A stretch of 64,000 nt of DNA from Jiangella muralis (GTDB lineage Bacteria; Actinomycetota; Actinomycetes; Jiangellales; Jiangellaceae), in the NCBI RefSeq assembly GCF_001270745.1, contig NZ_KQ434758.1, positions 62,001 through 126,000 of the forward strand. Direction: 5' to 3'. This document shows positions 43,413 to 53,805 of this stretch, piece after piece; the stretch's first letter is position 1; each line of letters starts with the position of its first letter. Under the pieces are notes generated by a model, which had not been told where the DNA came from, did no database searches, and saw only the letters and a program-made list of their open reading frames with translations. Both the position numbers and the translations under genes were made by a program.

Positions 43413-44231
43413 TCAACTCAGTGGGACGTGGTTGTGCTCGACGGCGGAACGGGGGAGGTAGCGGGCGGGGGTGAGGCCGGTGAGGGCGCGGAAGTCGTTG
43501 ATGAGGTGGGCCTGGTCGAAGTAGCCGTGCCGGGCGGCGACCTCCGCCCAGTCGGGCGCCGGGCCGCCGGGCTCCGTCACCGTCGCCGCACGGAGCACCC
43601 GCTGCAGCCGCCGGACCCGGCCGAACCGCTTGGGCGACAGCCCGACGGCGGCGCGGAAGCGGCGCTGCAGCGTGGACGCGGACGCGTCGATGCGGGCGGC
43701 GACGGCGTGCACGGCGGCGCCGCGGTCGAGGGCGGCGACGGCGTAGGCAACGGCGCCGTCGGGGCCCGGGCCGCCGGCCGCCCGCAGCCGCGCCAGCAGC
43801 ACCCGTTCCAGCACGTCCAGCCGCTCCCCCGGCGTGGCCGCGGTGAGCACCCGCCCCCGCACGCTGCCGCCGTCACGTCCCCACAGCACGTCCAGCGGTG
43901 TGACGGGATCGGTGAGCGCCGCCGCCGGGACGGAGCCGAACGCGACCACGCCGCCGGGGCGGAACACGACGCCGGCGGTGCGGGCTTGGTCGGCGGTGTC
44001 GACGCCGATGGGCCGGGCCAGCGGGGCGCACACGCCGGCGCCGCCGACCCCGCGACGAACGGCGAGGTCAGGGCCCTCGTACCAGTTCAGGCGGTCGGCG
44101 GCGAGGTTGACGACGAGCTGCGCGGCACCGGTGGGCAGGGTGCGGTCGCGGCCGGGCGGCAGCGGCTCGTCGAGGTACCAGAGGTGCTCGACGAACGGCG
44201 CCAGCTCGGCGCGGGGCCGGCGCAGTCGCAC
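43413..44231 (-). CDS. AraC-family transcriptional regulator
   Basis: The 272-aa product has an N-terminal DUF6597-type sensing domain (PRAELAPFVEHLWYLDEPLPPGRDRTLPTGAAQLVVNL). Its C-terminal AraC HTH is AVAARIDASASTLQRRFRAAVGLSPKRFGRVRRLQRVLRA and ARHGYFDQAHLINDFRALTGLTPARY. It begins 1 nt after the LysE-type exporter gene on the same strand, so both are one operon. Regulation of the exporter is likely but inferred. Confidence 0.88.
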   Translation of the reverse strand: MRLRRPRAELAPFVEHLWYLDEPLPPGRDRTLPTGAAQLVVNLAADRLNWYEGPDLAVRRGVGGAGVCAPLARPIGVDTADQARTAGVVFRPGGVVAFGSVPAAALTDPVTPLDVLWGRDGGSVRGRVLTAATPGERLDVLERVLLARLRAAGGPGPDGAVAYAVAALDRGAAVHAVAARIDASASTLQRRFRAAVGLSPKRFGRVRRLQRVLRAATVTEPGGPAPDWAEVAARHGYFDQAHLINDFRALTGLTPARYLPRSAVEHNHVPLS

Positions 44232-44232
44232 G

Positions 44233-44871
44233 TCAGTCGTTCCGGCCGGTGACCGCCAGCCGCGCGCCCAGCCCGATCATCGCGACGCCGCCGACGGCGC
44301 TGAAGTGCCCCAGCCGCCCCGGCGAGCGGGCGAACCAGTCGCGCGCGGAACCGGCCCCGAGCGCCCAGCAGCTGTCCATGAGGAACGCCATCACCGTGAA
44401 CACGGCGCCGAACAGCAGCATCTGCACGCTCGGGTGCGCGCCGGCCGAGGAGACGAACTGCGGGAGGACGGCCGCGAAGAACACGATCACCTTGGGGTTG
44501 GTCAGCCCGACGACGAACCCCTCGCGCGCGGCGCGGCGGGCGCTGGTGAGCCGGACCGCCCCGGCCGCGGCGTCGGCGAAGGAACGACGGTGCCGGACCG
44601 CCTGCACACCCAGGTAGATGAGGTACGCGGCGCCGGCGAACTTGATGATGGTGAAGACGACGATGGACCGCTCGACGATCGCGCCGAGGCCGAACGCGAC
44701 GGCCAGGGCCTGCAGGAACGCGCCCACGGCGTTGCCGCCCGCCGACGCGAGTCCGCCGCGCCGCCCCAGCACCAGCGCCCGGCCGACGGTGAACAGCACG
44801 CTCGGCCCGGGGATGGCGATCAGGATGAACGAGCTGACGACGAACGCCAGCAGGTGGGTCGTCGAGATCAT
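44233..44871 (-). CDS. LysE/RhtB-family amino acid exporter
   Basis: The 212-aa membrane protein has about six TM segments. It contains the family start LLAFVVSSFILIAIPGPSVLFTVGRALVLGRRGGLASAGGNAVG and YLIYLGVQAVRHRRS, then FVVGLTNPKVIVFFAAVLPQFV. Such carriers export amino acids or homoserine lactones. The AraC gene follows by 1 nt. It ends the region next to ilvC but is separated from it by a strong terminator, so it is not part of the ilv transcript. Confidence 0.88.
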   Translation of the reverse strand: MISTTHLLAFVVSSFILIAIPGPSVLFTVGRALVLGRRGGLASAGGNAVGAFLQALAVAFGLGAIVERSIVVFTIIKFAGAAYLIYLGVQAVRHRRSFADAAAGAVRLTSARRAAREGFVVGLTNPKVIVFFAAVLPQFVSSAGAHPSVQMLLFGAVFTVMAFLMDSCWALGAGSARDWFARSPGRLGHFSAVGGVAMIGLGARLAVTGRND

Positions 44872-44900
44872 GACTGCCTTCCGTCCCGCACGGCATAGGA

Positions 44901-44940
44901 GGCCGGCGGGGAGCCCTCACGCAGGTGCTCCCCGCCGGCC
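44901..44940 (-). terminator. Terminator hairpin of the ilvBNC operon
   Basis: GGCCGGCGGGGAGC (44901-44914) and its perfect reverse complement (44927-44940) enclose a 12-nt loop, 25 nt after the ilvC stop. Confidence 0.75.
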
Positions 44941-44965
44941 GGACACGTGGCCCCAGCGGGCCGCG

Positions 44966-46024
<1,059 letters not shown>

Positions 46025-46549
46025 CTATGCAACGCGGTCGACGGGGCGCAGCGCGCGGTCGGTGATGGAGCGCGATCCGCGCCCCACCGCCACCACACCA
46101 GACTGCACGAGCTCGCGGATGCCGTACGGTTCCAGCACCTTGAGCAGCGCGCTCAGCTTGTCCGACGAACCGGTCGCCTCGATGGTCACCGCGTCGGTGG
46201 CCACGTCGACGACCTTGGCGCGGAACAGCTCGACCGTCTGCAGCACGTGCGGCCGGGTCTCGTTGTCCGTGCGCACCTTCACCAGCACCAGCTCACGCTG
46301 GACCGACTGGCCGGGGTCGAGCTCGACGATCTTCAGGACGTTGACCAGCTTGTTGAGCTGCTTGGTGACCTGCTCGAGCGGGGAGTCCTCGACGTCGACG
46401 ACGACCGTCATGCGCGAGACCGACGGATGCTCCGTCGGCCCGACCGCGAGCGAGTCGATGTTGAAGCCGCGGCGCGAGAACAGCGCGGCGATGCGCGCCA
46501 GCACGCCCGGCTTGTTCTCGACCAGCACCGAGAGCGTGTGCTTGCTCAT
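46025..46549 (-). CDS. ilvN: Acetolactate synthase regulatory subunit
   Basis: The 174-aa small subunit starts MSKHTLSVLVENKPGVLARIAALFSRRGFNIDSLAVG, an ACT domain that binds valine for feedback inhibition. A second domain follows (LVLVKVRTDNETRPHVLQTVELFRAKVVDV). ATG 46549 lies 1 nt after the ilvB stop; an upstream GTG at 46561 would overlap ilvB by 11 nt and adds four residues. It is translationally coupled to ilvB. Confidence 0.95.
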   Translation of the reverse strand: MSKHTLSVLVENKPGVLARIAALFSRRGFNIDSLAVGPTEHPSVSRMTVVVDVEDSPLEQVTKQLNKLVNVLKIVELDPGQSVQRELVLVKVRTDNETRPHVLQTVELFRAKVVDVATDAVTIEATGSSDKLSALLKVLEPYGIRELVQSGVVAVGRGSRSITDRALRPVDRVA

Positions 46550-46550
46550 C

Positions 46551-48323
46551 TCAGTCGTCACTCCTGTCCCACTCCGGCGCCATTCCGCGCGCGATCTGGA
46601 TCTCGTCGTTGCTGGTGCCGGCGGCGACCATCGGCCACACCATGGCGTCGCGGTGGACGCCGAAGTCGACCACGACCGGCCGGTCGTCGACGGCCATCGC
46701 CTTCTCGATGGTGGCGTCGACGTCCTCGGCGGTGTCGCAGCGCAGCCCGACGCAGCCGTAGGCCTCGGCCAGCTTGGCGAAGTCGGGGATGCGGCGGCTG
46801 CCGAGGTCGGTGTTGGAGTAGCGGCCGTCGTAGAACAGCGTCTGCCACTGCCGGACCATGCCGAGGCTCTCGTTGTTGATGATCGCCACCTTGATCGGGA
46901 TGCCCTCGATGGCGCAGGTGGCCAGCTCCTGGTTGGTCATCTGGAAGCAGCCGTCGCCGTCGATGGCCCAGACGGTGGCGTCGGGCCGGCCGGCCTTCGC
47001 GCCCATGGCGGCCGGGACGGCGTAGCCCATGGTGCCAGCGCCGCCGGAGTTCAGCCACGTGTTGGGGTTCTCGTAGGAGATGAACTGCGACGCCCACATC
47101 TGGTGCTGCCCGACGCCGGCGACGTAGATGGCGTCCGGACCGACCAGCTTGCCCAGCCGCTCGATGACGTACTGCGGCATGAGCTCGCCGTTCTCGGCCG
47201 GCGTGTAGCCCAGCGGGAAGTTGTCGCGCCACTGGTCGAGCTGGCGCCACCAGCCGGTGAGGTCGGCCCGGTGGTCCGCGGCGAACTCGGCCTCGACGGC
47301 CGGGATCAGCTCGGCGATGACCTCCTTGCAGTCGCCCACGATCGGGACGTCGGCGACGCGGTTCTTGGAGATCTCGGCGGGGTCGATGTCGGCGTGGATG
47401 ACGGCGGCGTTCGGCGCGAACGACGCCAGCCGCCCCGTCACGCGGTCGTCGAACCGGGCGCCCAGCGTGATCAGCAGGTCGGCCTTCTGCAGCGCCGTCA
47501 CCGCCGCGACGCTGCCGTGCATGCCCGGCATGCCGAGGTGCTGCTGGTGGCTGTCGGGGAACCCGCCCCGCGCCGTCAGCGTGGTGACGACGGGGAACCC
47601 GGTCAGCTCGGCCAGCCGGCGCAACTCCACCCAGGCGCGGGCGCGCAGCACGCCGCCGCCGACGTACAGGACCGGACGCTTCGCCGCCGCCATCAGCCGG
47701 GCCGCCTCGCGCACCTGCTTGGCGTGCGGACGGGTGACCGGGCGGTAGCCGGGGAGATCGAGCTCGACCGGCCAGCGGAACGTCGTCATGGCCTGCATGG
47801 CGTCCTTGGCGACGTCGACGAGGACCGGCCCAGGCCGCCCCGTGGTGGCGATGTGGAACGCCTCGGCGATGGTGCGCGGGATCTCCGCGGGGTCGGTGAC
47901 CAGGTAGTTGTGCTTGGTGATGGGCATCGAGATGCCGCGGATGTCGGCTTCCTGGAACGCGTCGGTGCCGATGGCCGCCGACGCGACCTGGCCGGTGACC
48001 GCGACCATCGGGACGGAGTCCATGTGCGCGTCGGCGATGGGCGTGACCAGGTTCGTCGCGCCCGGCCCCGACGTGGCCATGCAGACGCCCGGCTTCCCCG
48101 TGGCCAGCGCGTACCCCTCGGCCGCGTGGCCGGCGCCCTGCTCGTGCCGGACCAGGATGTGACGGATCTGCTGGGAGTCGAACATCGGGTCATACGCAGG
48201 GAGAATGGCGCCGCCAGGAATGCCGAATACGGTGTCGACGCCGACCGCCTCGAGCGAGCGGATGAGGCTCGCGGCGCCCGACATCGTCGTCCCGTTGTCC
48301 CTGGTGGGCTGTCCCTGCGGCAT
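46551..48323 (-). CDS. ilvB: Acetolactate synthase catalytic subunit
   Basis: The 590-aa ThDP-dependent enzyme makes acetolactate and acetohydroxybutyrate. It shows [14 protein letters not shown], the ThDP-activating Glu in [15 protein letters not shown], the FAD region [14 protein letters not shown] and the ThDP motif [36 protein letters not shown] 48323 has AGAAGGG 7 nt upstream; longer in-frame extensions run into the leader. Expression passes through the attenuator at 48376-48471. Confidence 0.95.
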   Translation of the reverse strand: MPQGQPTRDNGTTMSGAASLIRSLEAVGVDTVFGIPGGAILPAYDPMFDSQQIRHILVRHEQGAGHAAEGYALATGKPGVCMATSGPGATNLVTPIADAHMDSVPMVAVTGQVASAAIGTDAFQEADIRGISMPITKHNYLVTDPAEIPRTIAEAFHIATTGRPGPVLVDVAKDAMQAMTTFRWPVELDLPGYRPVTRPHAKQVREAARLMAAAKRPVLYVGGGVLRARAWVELRRLAELTGFPVVTTLTARGGFPDSHQQHLGMPGMHGSVAAVTALQKADLLITLGARFDDRVTGRLASFAPNAAVIHADIDPAEISKNRVADVPIVGDCKEVIAELIPAVEAEFAADHRADLTGWWRQLDQWRDNFPLGYTPAENGELMPQYVIERLGKLVGPDAIYVAGVGQHQMWASQFISYENPNTWLNSGGAGTMGYAVPAAMGAKAGRPDATVWAIDGDGCFQMTNQELATCAIEGIPIKVAIINNESLGMVRQWQTLFYDGRYSNTDLGSRRIPDFAKLAEAYGCVGLRCDTAEDVDATIEKAMAVDDRPVVVDFGVHRDAMVWPMVAAGTSNDEIQIARGMAPEWDRSDD

Positions 48324-48375
48324 GGCCGGACCCTTCTGCTGTGTGGTCGTGTGTCCGTCTCGAGCTGTCCCGTGC

Positions 48376-48414
48376 AACAAAAAACCCCTCCGCCCGGTGG
48401 GGCTGACGAGGGGT
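48376..48414 (-). terminator. Attenuator terminator of ilvBNC
   Basis: On the minus strand ACCCCTC and GAGGGGT pair (48414-48408 with 48390-48384), with an inner GCCC/GGGC stem, and run into TTTTTTGTT. It is a complete intrinsic terminator placed between the leader peptide and ilvB. Confidence 0.85.
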
Positions 48415-48441
48415 AGCGCGTCGGCTGGATCGCCTGACACG

Positions 48442-48471
48442 CTAATGAAGTACGAGAATGCCGAAACGCAC
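48442..48471 (-). CDS. ilv leader peptide MRFGILVLH
   Basis: GTG CGT TTC GGC ATT CTC GTA CTT CAT TAG encodes Ile-Leu-Val-Leu using codons (ATT, GTA, CTT) that are rare in this DNA. GAGGGA lies 10 nt upstream. An alternative in-frame GTG at 48489 would give a 15-residue peptide. All three branched-chain amino acids are sampled, as in known ilv attenuators. Confidence 0.78.
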   Translation of the reverse strand: MRFGILVLH

Positions 48472-48516
48472 GAATGCACCGTCCCTCACCCGCAGGGTGC
48501 ACGTCAAGGCAGATCC

Positions 48517-48536
48517 CCGGATGTCTCACCATCCGG
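48517..48536 (-). terminator. Weak hairpin after the split-barrel gene
   Basis: CCGGATG and CATCCGG (7 bp, 6-nt loop) lie 20 nt downstream of the stop at 48557 and upstream of the ilv leader. It probably insulates the ilv promoter region. Confidence 0.4.
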
Positions 48537-48556
48537 TACGGCCGTCCGCATCGCGG

Positions 48557-49114
48557 TCAGGCCGGGTCGTAGTCGAACGCGGGGAGGCCGTCGAGGCTGG
48601 TCGCGTTCTTGCGGCGCCGGTACTCGATGCGGCCGTCCTCGCCCTTGCGCTCCATGTGCGGCGGCAGCAGGTCGCGCTCGCCGGCGTAGTCCATGAACGG
48701 GACGCCGTAGCCGCAGGAGTCCGACACCCGGTGCACGTCGACGACGATGACGGCGCGGGCGCCCCGCCGCTCCGGGAACAGTGCGACCAGCGACGCGTAC
48801 TCGTCGTCGTAGAGGGTGATGAAGCGGCCGGTGCCGTGCAACCGGACGATGTTCGGCGGGCCGGTGAAGGCGCAGAACATCAGCGTGATGCGGCCGTTCT
48901 CGCGCAGGTGCGCGATGGTCTCGGCGCCGCTGGCGGTGTAGTCGAGGTACGCGACGGTGTGCTCGTCGAGCACGACGAACGAGCCGCCGATGCCCTTCGG
49001 CGACAGGTTGACGTGGCCGTCCGGACCGGCCGGCGCCGTCGCGACGAAGAACACCTGCTGCGCCTCGATGAACGCGCGGAGCCGGCCACTGATCGATTCA
49101 TGCACCTTGCCCAC
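48557..49114 (-). CDS. Pyridoxamine 5'-phosphate oxidase family (split-barrel) protein
   Basis: The 185-aa product contains FIEAQQVFFVATAPAGPDGHVNLSPKGIGGSFVVLDEHTVAYLDYTASGAETIAHLRENGRITLMF, the FMN split-barrel pattern. The C-terminal extension holds a cysteine (VSDSCGYGVPFMDYAGERDLLPP) and a basic end. It is larger than the F420-dependent members elsewhere in the window and resembles the general PPOX group; the substrate is unknown. GTG start with TAAGGT 6 nt upstream (leaderless). Confidence 0.85.
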   Translation of the reverse strand: MGKVHESISGRLRAFIEAQQVFFVATAPAGPDGHVNLSPKGIGGSFVVLDEHTVAYLDYTASGAETIAHLRENGRITLMFCAFTGPPNIVRLHGTGRFITLYDDEYASLVALFPERRGARAVIVVDVHRVSDSCGYGVPFMDYAGERDLLPPHMERKGEDGRIEYRRRKNATSLDGLPAFDYDPA

Positions 49115-49123
49115 GGTCGCACC

Positions 49124-49789
<666 letters not shown>

Positions 49790-49804
49790 GTCCGGCTCCC
49801 TCCG

Positions 49805-49843
49805 TACTTACACTGTAAGTACCGTAGGCTTACACCGTAAGTA
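49805..49843. promoter_or_regulatory. Double TetR operator between divergent genes
   Basis: TACTTAC-ACT-GTAAGTA (49805-49821) is a perfect 7-3-7 repeat. CTTAC-ACC-GTAAG (49829-49841) is a second copy of the same core 22 nt along, near the same helix face. Both lie in the 74-bp gap between the NAD(P)-binding protein and TetR genes. Confidence 0.75.
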
Positions 49844-49863
49844 GGTCAAGACGAGGAGGAGCT

Positions 49864-50541
49864 GTGCGAGCGCCGCTCACCCGCGACCGCATCGTCGCGG
49901 CGGCCGTCACCCTGGCCGACGAGAAGGGCCGGGCCGGCGCCAGCATGCGGGCCATCGCCGGCCGCCTCGGGGTCGAGGCGATGTCGCTCTACAACCACGT
50001 CGCCGGGCGCGACGACCTCCTCGACGGCATGGTCGACGCGGTGTTCGCGGAGATCTCCCTCCCGCCCGACGGCGCCGACTGGCGGCCGGCCATGCGCGAC
50101 CGCGCGGCGTCGGCGCGAGCGGCCCTGACGCGGCACCCGTGGGCCGTCGGGCTGATGGACTCGCGCGCCCGGCCCGGCCCGGCGACGCTGCGTCACCACG
50201 ACGCCGTCCTCGGCGCGCTGCGGGCCGCCGGCTTCTCCGTCGAGCTCGCAGCGCACGCCGTCTCCGTCATCGACAGCTATCTCTACGGGTTCGTGCTGCA
50301 GGAGCTGAGCCTGCCGTTCGCCGGGCCGGGCGACGTCGACGAGGTGGCCGGCGGCATCCTGGCCGGCCTGCCCGGTGGCGCGTACCCGCACCTCACCGAG
50401 CTGATGACCACACGCGTGCTGCACACCGGCTACGACTACGGCACCGAGTTCGCGTTCGGCCTGGCCCTGATCCTCGACGGGTTGCGGCCCGACGAGGACC
50501 AGGTGTCGAAACGTGCGACGTCCCGTTCGTCTCAGGGGTGA
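49864..50541 (+). CDS. TetR-family transcriptional regulator
   Basis: The 225-aa product has the HTH LTRDRIVAAAVTLADEKGRAGASMRAIAGRLGVEAMSLYNHVAGRDDLLDGMVDAV. The C-terminal domain is of the tetracycline-repressor-like TetR_C_1 type. GTG 49864 follows GAGGAGGA. It probably binds the two palindromes upstream and controls itself and the divergent gene. A split-barrel gene follows 44 nt downstream on the same strand. Confidence 0.88.
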   Translation: MRAPLTRDRIVAAAVTLADEKGRAGASMRAIAGRLGVEAMSLYNHVAGRDDLLDGMVDAVFAEISLPPDGADWRPAMRDRAASARAALTRHPWAVGLMDSRARPGPATLRHHDAVLGALRAAGFSVELAAHAVSVIDSYLYGFVLQELSLPFAGPGDVDEVAGGILAGLPGGAYPHLTELMTTRVLHTGYDYGTEFAFGLALILDGLRPDEDQVSKRATSRSSQG

Positions 50542-50585
50542 GCCTCCCGGCAGGGGAGGGAACGTCACCGCAAGGAGAAGTCGTC

Positions 50586-51074
50586 ATGACCCTGGACGAA
50601 GAACTCACCTCGGTCCCGGTTCCGCGCAGCCTGGCCAAGCGCCGGGCCGATGCGCGCCAGCGGCTCGAAACCGGCTTCCAGCTGTGGCTGGCGACCGGCA
50701 GCGACGGTCGTGGTGCGCATCTGATCCCGGTCGCCTACGTCTGGGACGGCTCGGTTCTGTACACCGCGACCTTCGCCGGCAGCAGGACCGTCCTGAACGC
50801 GAAGGCGCACCCGCGGATCCGGGTCGCTCTCGGCGAGACCGCTGACGTCGTCATGATCGACGCCAGCGCGTCGACGGTCGAGGTCGCCGACATCGACGAC
50901 GACATCGCCGAGCGCTACGCCAAGGTCTCCACGGATCCGCGGACCGCGCCTGCGGGCAGGTTCGTCTACCTGCGCCTGCGGCCCCGGCGCATCCAGGTCT
51001 GGAACGGCTTCCACGAACGCGTCGGGCGTACGGTCATGCTGGACGGCCGCTGGCTGGAGAGCGCGGTCGACTAG
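50586..51074 (+). CDS. Split-barrel pyridoxamine 5'-phosphate oxidase / F420-binding family protein
   Basis: The 162-aa product contains LETGFQLWLATGSDGRGAHLIPVAYVWDGSVLYTATFAGSRTVLNAKAHPRIRVALGETADVVMIDASAS, the actinobacterial split-barrel pattern. AAGGAGAAG is placed 5 nt before the ATG. It may share the TetR transcript. It is convergent with ilvD (3 nt apart). Confidence 0.82.
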   Translation: MTLDEELTSVPVPRSLAKRRADARQRLETGFQLWLATGSDGRGAHLIPVAYVWDGSVLYTATFAGSRTVLNAKAHPRIRVALGETADVVMIDASASTVEVADIDDDIAERYAKVSTDPRTAPAGRFVYLRLRPRRIQVWNGFHERVGRTVMLDGRWLESAVD

Positions 51075-51077
51075 TTC

Positions 51078-52769
51078 CTAGTCGCAGACGGCGCCGTTGG
51101 CGGCCGAGCCGACCAGCTTGGCGTACTTCGCCAGCACGCCGCGCTGGTGCTTGGGCGCCGGCGGCGACCATGCGGCCCGGCGGCGGGCGAGCTCGTCGTC
51201 GTCGACCAGCAGGTCCAGGGTGCGCGCCGCGAGATCGAGCCGGACGCGGTCGCCGTTCTCGATGAAGGCGATGGGCCCGCCGTCGACGGCCTCGGGCGCG
51301 ACATGGCCGATGCACGGGCCGGTGGTGCCGCCGGAGAACCGGCCGTCGGTGACCAGCAGGACGTCCTTGCCCAGGCCGGCGCCCTTGATGGCGCCGGTGA
51401 CGGCCAGCATCTCGCGCATGCCCGGGCCGCCCTTGGGGCCCTCATAGCGGATGATGATGACGTCGTTCTTCTCGAGCGTGTTGTTCTCGACCGCGTCCAT
51501 GGCGCCGCGCTCGCCGTCGAACACCTTGGCGGTGCCCTCGAAGATGGCGGTGTCGAAGCCCGCGGACTTGACGACGGCGCCCTCGGGGGCCAGCGAACCG
51601 CGCAGGATGGTGAGGCCGCCGGTCTTGTGGATGGGGTTGCTCATCGCGTGGATGATCTTGCCGTCGACGTCCGGCGGCGCGATGTCGGCGAGGTTCTCGG
51701 CCAGCGTCTTGCCCGTGACGGTGAGCGCGTCGCCGTGCATGAGGCCGGCGTCGAGCAGCGCCTTCATGATGACCGGCACGCCACCGACGCGGTCGACGTC
51801 GGTCATGACGTACTGGCCGAACGGCTTGACGTCGGCGAGGTGCGGGACGCGGTCGCCGATGCGGTTGAAGTCGTCGAGCTCGAGCTTGACGTCGGCCTCG
51901 TGCGCGATGGCCATGAGGTGCAGGACCGCGTTGGTGGAGCCGCCGACCGCCATGACCATGGCGATGGCGTTCTCGAACGCCTCCTTGGTCATGATGTCGC
52001 GGGTGGTGATGCCGAGGCGGAGCAGGTTGACGACGGCCTCGCCGGACCTGCGGGCGTACCCGTCGCGACGGCGGTCGACGGCGGGCGGCGCGGCGCTGCC
52101 GGGCAGCGACATGCCGAGCGCCTCGGCGGCGCTGGCCATGGTGTTGGCGGTGTACATGCCGCCGCAGGCGCCCTCGCCCGGACAGATGGCCCGCTCGATC
52201 TCGTCGACCTCTTCGCGGGTGATGAGCCCACGGGCGCAGGCGCCGACCGCCTCGAACGCGTCGATGATGGTGACCTCGCGGTCGCCCACGCGGCCGGGCA
52301 GGATCGAGCCGGCGTAGAGGAACGTGGCGGCGATGTCGAGGCGGGCCGCGGCCATGAGCATGGCCGGCGCGGACTTGTCGCAGCCGGCCAGCAGGACGGC
52401 GCCGTCGAGCCGCTCGGCACCGAAGACCGTCTCGACGGAGTCGGCGATGACCTCGCGCGACACCAGCGAGTAGTGCATGCCCTCGTGGCCCATCGAGATG
52501 CCGTCGGACACCGAGATGGTGCCGAACTCCATGGGGAACCCGCCGCCGGCGTGCACGCCCTCCTTCGACGCCTTGGCCAGGCGGTCGAGCGAGAGGTTGC
52601 ACGGCGTGATCTCGTTCCAGGACGAGCCGACGCCGATCTGCGGCTTCTCCCAGTCGTCGTCGCCCATGCCGACGGCGCGCAGCATTCCGCGGGCCGCGGC
52701 GCGTTCGAGACCGTCGGTGACCGCCCGGGAATGTGGCTTCAGATCGGGCTTCGAGGGTGTCACGGTCAT
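51078..52769 (-). CDS. ilvD: Dihydroxy-acid dehydratase
   Basis: The 563-aa iron-sulfur enzyme dehydrates dihydroxy-isovalerate and dihydroxy-methylvalerate. Cluster cysteines are visible in [19 protein letters not shown] and [32 protein letters not shown]. The C-terminal part contains [32 protein letters not shown] box (52776-52781) ends 6 nt before the ATG, so the mRNA is leaderless and, unlike ilvB and cimA, shows no attenuator. Confidence 0.95.
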   Translation of the reverse strand: MTVTPSKPDLKPHSRAVTDGLERAAARGMLRAVGMGDDDWEKPQIGVGSSWNEITPCNLSLDRLAKASKEGVHAGGGFPMEFGTISVSDGISMGHEGMHYSLVSREVIADSVETVFGAERLDGAVLLAGCDKSAPAMLMAAARLDIAATFLYAGSILPGRVGDREVTIIDAFEAVGACARGLITREEVDEIERAICPGEGACGGMYTANTMASAAEALGMSLPGSAAPPAVDRRRDGYARRSGEAVVNLLRLGITTRDIMTKEAFENAIAMVMAVGGSTNAVLHLMAIAHEADVKLELDDFNRIGDRVPHLADVKPFGQYVMTDVDRVGGVPVIMKALLDAGLMHGDALTVTGKTLAENLADIAPPDVDGKIIHAMSNPIHKTGGLTILRGSLAPEGAVVKSAGFDTAIFEGTAKVFDGERGAMDAVENNTLEKNDVIIIRYEGPKGGPGMREMLAVTGAIKGAGLGKDVLLVTDGRFSGGTTGPCIGHVAPEAVDGGPIAFIENGDRVRLDLAARTLDLLVDDDELARRRAAWSPPAPKHQRGVLAKYAKLVGSAANGAVCD

Positions 52770-52775
52770 GGAGCC

Positions 52776-52835
52776 ACGCTAGTACCGTCGTCCGGCTGGA
52801 GAGACGTGGGTCCGGATTCCGGGACGTCGGATACT
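52776..52835. promoter_or_regulatory. Divergent leaderless promoters of ilvD and the AraC pseudogene
   Basis: Minus strand: TAGCGT (52781-52776), 6 nt before ilvD. Plus strand: GATACT (52830-52835), 6 nt before ATG 52842. Confidence 0.5.
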
Positions 52836-52841
52836 GGGGTC

Positions 52842-53587
52842 ATGGACCGAGGACTGGGCGCGCGCCGGTCGGAGCTGCGCTGGCCGGGGCTCCGTTCGGT
52901 GTACTGCTGGCACCCGCCCACCGGCGATGTCACCGTCAGCGGCGAGCAGCAGATCGGCGTCACGTTCGCCGAGCACCACGGCGTCGTCACCGAGTCGGAC
53001 GGACGCTGCGACCGGTTCGACAGCCGGCCCGGCGACGTGTTCGCGAACGGGCGGTCGCGGGTGTTCTGGAGCGAGCTCACGCGGCCGGACGAGCTGGTCG
53101 AGATCCACCCGGGACACGGTCCCGGGCCAGCGTCCTCGCCCGCAGGCTCGCCGAGCACGTCGTCGGGCACGACGCGGGCATCGCGCCGCCGCGGCGGGCG
53201 TTCGCCGGGCGGCTGGACCGCGTACTGCTGGACCGCGTCGCCGACGTCATCGAGGAGCGCCTGGGCGACCCGCTCACCGTCGACGACCTCGCCGCCGCCG
53301 CGACGCTGAGCCCGTTCCACTTCGCCCGCGCCTTCAAGGCGTCGACCGGCCTGGCGCCGCACAAGTACGTCACCTCGCGGCGGATGGAGCGGGCCAATTC
53401 GCTGCTGCTGACCAGCCGGTTGGGCGTCCCGGAGGTCGCCTACGCGGTCGGCCTGACGAATGTCAGTCACTTCCGCCGGGTGTTCCGCCGGCACACCGGC
53501 CTCCTGCCGTCCGACCTGCGCCCCGCGAGGACCGCAGGATCGGACCCTCCCGGGAACGGCGACCGGGCGGCAGGATCAGCGGCATGA
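52842..53587 (+). pseudogene. AraC-family regulator, frameshifted
   Basis: The N-terminal half reads MDRGLGARRSELRWPGLRSV to DELVEIHP in one frame. The C-terminal half, with an intact AraC HTH (VADVIEERLGDPLTVDDLAAAATLSPFHFARAFKASTGLAPHKYV and AYAVGLTNVSHFRRVFRRHTG), continues in the frame one base back. The break lies near 53108-53126, inside a perfect 8-bp GC-rich hairpin (CCCGGGAC-ACG-GTCCCGGG). It may be a real one-base deletion or a sequencing error at the hairpin. The stop overlaps the next start as ATGA. Confidence 0.75.
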
Positions 53588-53805
53588 GCGACTCGGTCAC
53601 CACACTGCTGCACGCCATCGACACGCTGGACTGGGCCGCCGTCGAGGCCAACTGGATGGTGGCCGGCTGGTACGACATCCGGGTCTCCGACGGCAGGATC
53701 GCCGCGATCACGCTGCGCCCCACCTACGAGGAGGGCGACCGCGCTCTGACCGAGGCCGCGACGGCGCGGTGCGCGGCCGGCACCGGCGGGCGGGTGGCGG
53801 CTTGA
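53584..53805 (+). pseudogene. SnoaL/NTF2-like protein with apparent internal deletion
   Basis: The 73-aa frame opens like a SnoaL-type protein (VTTLLHAIDTLDWAAVEA) and then jumps directly to the C-terminal strand pattern NWMVAGWYDIRVSDGRIAAITLRPTYEEGD. Family members are about 130-150 aa, so roughly 60-70 central residues, which form most of the cavity, seem to be missing in frame. It overlaps the AraC stop by 4 nt and leads into the SDR frame. It could be a short functional protein, but decay is more likely given its neighbours. Confidence 0.6.

Noticed and set aside
48324-48479. N-terminal extension of IlvB through the attenuator
   Set aside because: The in-frame extension would translate the terminator stem; the ribosome site and homologous starts point to 48323.
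52842-53587. Programmed ribosomal frameshift in the AraC gene
   Set aside because: No slippery heptamer is visible at the shift and neighbouring genes are also damaged; deletion or sequencing error is simpler.
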